A stretch of 64,000 nucleotides of DNA, from positions 1-64,000 of the forward strand of contig JAIUOP010000003.1 of assembly GCA_020161815.1 (NCBI GenBank), read 5' to 3'. Position 1 is the stretch's first letter, and the number at the start of each line of letters is the position of its first letter. Origin of the DNA: Actinomycetota bacterium (GTDB lineage: Bacteria > Actinomycetota > Actinomycetes > Actinomycetales > Dermatophilaceae). Below the pieces are notes generated by a model that was not told where the DNA came from, did no database searches, and saw only the letters and a program-made list of their open reading frames with translations. Position numbers and translations under genes: made by a program. Below, piece by piece: positions 60,800 to 64,000 of this stretch.

Positions 60800-62568
60800 G
60801 CGGTATGACGGGCTCCTTCCCGCGGCCGGTGCCTCAGGTCGGCGACGCGACCTCGGCGCGTGAGCGTCGCGAGGCGCCGGACGGCTGGGCCTTCTCGTCG
60901 GAGACGATTGCGGCCCTGGGCGAGGTGATCGAGGGGCGCCGCGACATACGCCGGTACCGGCCAGACCCGGTGCCCGACGAGCTCGTCACGCAGGTCGTGC
61001 GCGCGGGCCACCTCGGGCCGTCGGTGGGACACAGCCAGCCGTGGCGCTTCATCGTCGTCACCCACCAGGGACTGCGCGACCGGGCTGCCGCGATGGCCGA
61101 CCGCGGGCGGCTCGCGCAGGCCGAGCTGTTGACGAACGACCGCGCGGCGCGACTGCTGGACCTCAAGCTGGAAGGCTTGCGAGAGGCCCCGATCGGGCTC
61201 GTCGTGGCCTGTGACCGGCGCACTCCGGCGACCGGTGTACTGGGGCGTGCGACCTTCGTCGACGCCGACATGTGGTCGTGCGCCTGCGCCATCGAGAACA
61301 TGTGGCTCACCGCGCGTGCCTACGGCCTCGGGATGGGCTGGGTGACACTCTTCGAGCCGGCCGAGCTCGCCGCGCTGCTGGGCCTGCCAGAGGGTGTCGA
61401 GACGCTGGGCTGGCTCTGTCTCGGCTGGCCCGACGAGCGCCCGCCGGAGCCCGGCTTGCAGCGCGCTGCCTGGTCGACGCGGCTGCCGCTCGAGGAGGTC
61501 CTGCTGCGTGACCGCTGGCCCGAGGGGGATGGCCCGGTGCTCGCCGCGCCGGTCTCGCACCTGCGCGGCCCGGCCCCGGAGCGCCTGACGTCGGCGACCG
61601 ACGCCGCTGATGACCTGCTGGCGCCCCCGGAAGCCCTCGGTGTGCTCGACCGCGCGCTCTCGCGGGCCGTGGCGCTGCAGCCCTCGCTGCCCGAGCAGGT
61701 GATCTCGGGTGGACCGTGGGCGACGCTTGTGCTCGCGGCGGCGGACCATCCGGTGGCCGGGCTCGGCGTGAGTGCGTACGGCCAGCACGTGACCCGCGAT
61801 GTCACGCAGGCGGCGGTCGCCGGCGTCTCCATGGGTGCGGTGGCAGCCCAGCAGGCGGGCGCGCAGGTCGTCGTCGTCGATGCCGGGGTGCTCGGGGGGG
61901 CGGTCGAGGGCGCCGTCGCGGCGCGGGTGCAGGATCCGCAGGGCGACCTCGCGAGCAGTCCCGCTCTCTCGCAGGCAGATACAGCACGTCTCATCGCCGC
62001 CGGCCGGACCGTAGGCGTCGAGGTGGGGGCGCGGGGGATCGTGCTCCTCGGTGAGGCCGGCGTCGGCAACACCACGCCGGCGGCGGCGCTCGCTGCCGCT
62101 CTCACTGGGCTCAGCGTCGAGGAAGCGGTCGGTCTCGGTGCCGGCGCCGACGCCGCGATCATGGAGCGTAAGCGTGAGATCGTGTCAGCAGCCTTGACTC
62201 GCGCCGGGGACCTCGCCGGCGCCGGGTCGCAGCAGCTGCTCGCGAGCCTGGGTGGGCCGGAGATCGCCGTCCTGGTCGGCGTCGTCCTTGGTGCGGTGGA
62301 GAAGGGCGCCCCCGTGGTCCTCGACGGCCTCGCCACGTCGGTCGCGGCCGCCCTTGCTGCCCGTATGGCGCCGCCGGTGCAGGCGCATCTCGTGGCCGGC
62401 CACCGCAGCCGCGAGCGGGCCCATGCCGAGGTGCTCACGCTCCTCGGTCTCGAGCCGCTCGTCGACCTCCGAGTTCGGGCCGGAGAAGGCGTGGGTGCGG
62501 CGCTGGCCGCCGGCATGCTCCGCCAGGGCCTGGCCATGCGCGCCCTGGTCGCCCGCACCTCGGAATAG
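60796..62568 (+). CDS. BluB-CobT fusion: 5,6-dimethylbenzimidazole synthase and DMB phosphoribosyltransferase
   Basis: 590 residues. Residues about 25-235 are BluB, a flavin-destroying nitroreductase-fold enzyme: VIEGRRDIRRYRPDPVPDEL, GHLGPSVGHSQPWRFIVV and TARAYGLGMGWVTLF. Residues about 255-590 are CobT: GVSMGAVAAQQAGAQVVVVD, LLGEAGVGNTTPAAALAAAL and the catalytic Glu in VRAGEGVGAALAAGMLRQG. One chain would make the lower base from FMNH2 and activate it with nicotinate mononucleotide. The GTG at 60796 overlaps the cobN stop; an ATG at 60805 is an alternative. Confidence 0.93.
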   Translation: MSGMTGSFPRPVPQVGDATSARERREAPDGWAFSSETIAALGEVIEGRRDIRRYRPDPVPDELVTQVVRAGHLGPSVGHSQPWRFIVVTHQGLRDRAAAMADRGRLAQAELLTNDRAARLLDLKLEGLREAPIGLVVACDRRTPATGVLGRATFVDADMWSCACAIENMWLTARAYGLGMGWVTLFEPAELAALLGLPEGVETLGWLCLGWPDERPPEPGLQRAAWSTRLPLEEVLLRDRWPEGDGPVLAAPVSHLRGPAPERLTSATDAADDLLAPPEALGVLDRALSRAVALQPSLPEQVISGGPWATLVLAAADHPVAGLGVSAYGQHVTRDVTQAAVAGVSMGAVAAQQAGAQVVVVDAGVLGGAVEGAVAARVQDPQGDLASSPALSQADTARLIAAGRTVGVEVGARGIVLLGEAGVGNTTPAAALAAALTGLSVEEAVGLGAGADAAIMERKREIVSAALTRAGDLAGAGSQQLLASLGGPEIAVLVGVVLGAVEKGAPVVLDGLATSVAAALAARMAPPVQAHLVAGHRSRERAHAEVLTLLGLEPLVDLRVRAGEGVGAALAAGMLRQGLAMRALVARTSE

Positions 62569-62575
62569 CGCCCGA

Positions 62576-62707
62576 TCAGTCGGTGTAGATCTCCGAGCGG
62601 TGGTCGAGGTCGATCGCGATGATGGCCACCTCGTCGTGGCGTATGTCGAGGATGACACGATTGCGCGTCAGCTCGGACGCACCGTTGAGCAGGTTCAGCG
62701 TGCCCAC
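62576..62707 (-). pseudogene. Possible C-terminal remnant of a RelE/ParE-type toxin
   Basis: A 43-residue frame ends NRVILDIRHDEVAIIAIDLDHRSEIYTD (read as NRVILDIRHDEVAI then IAIDLDHRSEIYTD), which follows the last strands of RelE-type toxins, where a segment like RVIYEI...V.V..V.HR..VY is usual. The catalytic N-terminal half is missing and a stop lies just upstream. No antitoxin frame was recognised. Confidence 0.3.
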
Positions 62708-62710
62708 CTA

Positions 62711-63035
62711 GCCCGTGGCGAGGCGGTGGCCGCGGCACGGCTGGCGACCGCCATCGAACGGGACCTGGTCGCCGTGCATACCCTGTTGTCGGCCGGACCG
62801 GCTCCCGGGCTACACCGTCCGTCACGGTCGAGTGCGGTGACCGCTCGTGGGCGTGGACGGGATACGGATCTCGGGCGTGGCTGACAGGCTTTCCAGCCCG
62901 GGGCGGGCCGACAGCCTGAGCACCGCCGGCGCCGGAAGCGAAGGGAGGGCAACCCGGAGCCTGCTCCTTGGGGTTGCTGTGACCCGCAACTCCTGCCACG
63001 GTATCGAGATCGCCGCGCGGCTCGGGAGGACGCAA
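62711..63035. other. Intergenic stretch without a recognised gene
   Basis: No frame here shows convincing protein character. GGGCAACCC and GGGGTTGC could pair near 62945-62985, and a ribosome binding site GGGAGGA (63024-63030) near the end serves the secreted protein gene. No riboswitch or tRNA was recognised. Confidence 0.4.
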
Positions 63036-63689
63036 ATGAAGCAGGTCCGTCGTTTCGCAGTGCTCGTCAGCTCGTTGCTGATGGTGGTTATGGCTGGCGC
63101 CGGGACCGCGCAGGCCGCCCCGAAACCGCCGCCCGCAGCGGAGGCGGTGGAATCCGTTCTCCAAGCGAACGAGTTCTACGTGACCTCAGGTGACGCAGTC
63201 CTGGTCACCCCTGAGGTCCTCACACGCCTACAGAAGAGCGGCAAGACACAAGATGCCCGAGTCCAAGCTGCTCTCGCATCTGACCCCCCGTGGGCAGCCT
63301 GCGGGGTTTACGACAGCAACACCAAGGTCGTCTACACCTACAGCCGGGCACAGATCAGTGGGTATTCAGGCTCTACAGCCAAGCTCCTTTGCGGATCCAC
63401 CAGCTGGGGATTCAGGCACATCGAGGCCTCACATATGGCTGACTGGCAGGCCAAGGGTGAATACATCGGCGCAACCTGGTCCCAGATGGCCCACTGGGCG
63501 ATGACGAACACTCTCAGCAAGCCCTGCAGCAAGTACTACCAGTCGTCCAACGACACCTTCCAGTACGTGGCTCCCTTCCAGATCCGAAACAACCAAGGTC
63601 AAGTGGTCCACACCTTCGGTGCCCGGGTGGTTGTTGCTCGGGTCACCCAGAACATCATCACCTCCTATCCCCAGTCATCGACCTGTTGA
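63036..63689 (+). CDS. Secreted protein of unknown family, four cysteines after the signal peptide
   Basis: 217 residues. A classic signal peptide (RRFAVLVSSLLMVVMAGAGT, cleavage after AQA at about 27) leads to a mature domain with Cys in WAACGVYD, KLLCGSTSWGF, SKPCSKYY and at the C-terminus, enough for two disulfides. WGFRHIEASHMADWQAKG is rich in potential catalytic His residues. Base composition is less GC-biased than in the rest of the window, with codons such as ACA, CAA and TCA. No family was recognised; a secreted nuclease-like toxin is speculation. A companion gene follows after 14 bp. Confidence 0.7.
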   Translation: MKQVRRFAVLVSSLLMVVMAGAGTAQAAPKPPPAAEAVESVLQANEFYVTSGDAVLVTPEVLTRLQKSGKTQDARVQAALASDPPWAACGVYDSNTKVVYTYSRAQISGYSGSTAKLLCGSTSWGFRHIEASHMADWQAKGEYIGATWSQMAHWAMTNTLSKPCSKYYQSSNDTFQYVAPFQIRNNQGQVVHTFGARVVVARVTQNIITSYPQSSTC

Positions 63690-63703
63690 ACGGAGGCCCC
63701 AGC

Positions 63704-64000
63704 GTGAGCAACCAGCGCTCCGAAATGTTGATTGACGTAGCCCGCATGGCCATAGAACAGACTCAGTGGATGGCCAGCACTGTCGATGACGGGATCCAGT
63801 TCACGCGCCCGGACGACCCCGCCAAGAGGGTGCTCTGGCTTCCCTCAGAAGCAGAGCTCAGCCAGTTGGTGCTCGATCTGCAGTCCAGTGCTCAGGATGC
63901 GTTCGGTGCTGGAGCGACGGGGGCCCAGCTATTGAGTGTCTGGGTTCTGGAGGCTCTCGAGACAGCCAAGGTTGATGAGGGCCTCCTGCGCCGATCCGGG
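63704..64000 (+). CDS. Unknown protein, 5' part only (runs off the window)
   Basis: A GTG with CGGAGG upstream opens a frame of 99 codons without a stop: MSNQRSEMLIDVARMAIEQT, then FTRPDDPAKRVLWLPSEAEL and QLLSVWVLEALETAKVDE. It looks soluble and helical, with no signal peptide. Close spacing to the secreted protein gene suggests an operon and, if that protein is a toxin, an immunity role. Function unknown. Confidence 0.6.
   Translation, partial: MSNQRSEMLIDVARMAIEQTQWMASTVDDGIQFTRPDDPAKRVLWLPSEAELSQLVLDLQSSAQDAFGAGATGAQLLSVWVLEALETAKVDEGLLRRSG

Noticed and set aside
62620..62884. Plus-strand frame containing LARGEAVAAARLATAIERD
   Set aside because: It is an extension of an out-of-frame reading through bluB-cobT, without a start signal or recognisable fold.
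62711..63035. Possible cyclic-di-AMP (ydaO-type) riboswitch before the secreted protein gene
   Set aside because: CCGACAGCCTGAGC recalls part of that motif, but the conserved core and stems could not be placed.

Overview
The window is high-GC DNA (roughly 70 percent G+C by eye) with the gene stock of a mycothiol-using actinomycete: paired clpP1/clpP2, an Rv2466c-type mycothiol-dependent reductase, an ESX-like type VII secretion system (T7SS) with a mycosin, many GTG and apparently leaderless starts, and an aerobic (late cobalt insertion) vitamin B12 pathway. Gene order and the very frequent word GTATGCC/GGCATAC suggest a member of the Micrococcales, perhaps Intrasporangiaceae. That placement is inference; no rRNA is present.

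Left part (1 to 9.7 kb). The left edge looks like the end of an IS21-type insertion sequence that cuts off a DUF559-like gene. Housekeeping genes follow: a truncated haemoglobin and an MscS channel coupled to an M1 aminopeptidase, a mycothiol-dependent reductase transcribed divergently, rpiB, an RsbU/SpoIIE-type membrane phosphatase, trmB, tRNA-Pro, tRNA-Gly, murI and a decayed PAPP-A-like metalloprotease. murI begins two bases after the tRNA-Gly.

T7SS regions (9.7 to 12.5 kb and 25.8 to 38.6 kb). The first is a four-gene overlapping cassette: a SAV_915-like protein, a small helical protein, a WXG-like protein with a glycine-rich hydrophobic C-terminus, and a four-helix membrane protein that could be its immunity factor. 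The second holds mycP, eccB, eccD, two WXG100 proteins, an EspC-like protein, a PPE-like protein with a proline/glycine-rich tail, a second EccD-like protein and a full-length eccC. Both loci have the same 14-bp palindrome exactly 24 bp upstream of a TAGGCT/TAGGGT -10 box, so they are probably co-regulated. No eccE was found.

Between them (12.5 to 25.8 kb): a Trk/Ktr potassium uptake pair, trigger factor, a LacI regulator diverging from an MFS transporter with two operator sites, clpP1-clpP2, clpX, a C39-peptidase-like protein and valS. Long perfect hairpins, four of them built on inverted GTATGCCG/CGGCATAC, separate many of these units.

Cobalamin region (39.4 to 62.6 kb): nearly the whole oxygen-dependent pathway in four units. 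Minus strand chlID-cobO-cobBC-cobA-cobS-cobU-cobD; plus strand cobL-cobM and then cbiMNQO (cobalt ECF importer); minus strand cobG-cobH-cobIJ; plus strand cobN-bluB/cobT. Three cobalamin riboswitches precede chlID, cbiM and cobN. Three proteins are fusions: CobB-CobC, CobI-CobJ and BluB-CobT. cobF and cobQ are not in the window.

Right edge (62.6 to 64 kb): an accessory stretch of lower GC with a RelE-like remnant, a secreted protein with four cysteines after its signal peptide, and the start of a companion gene that runs off the window.
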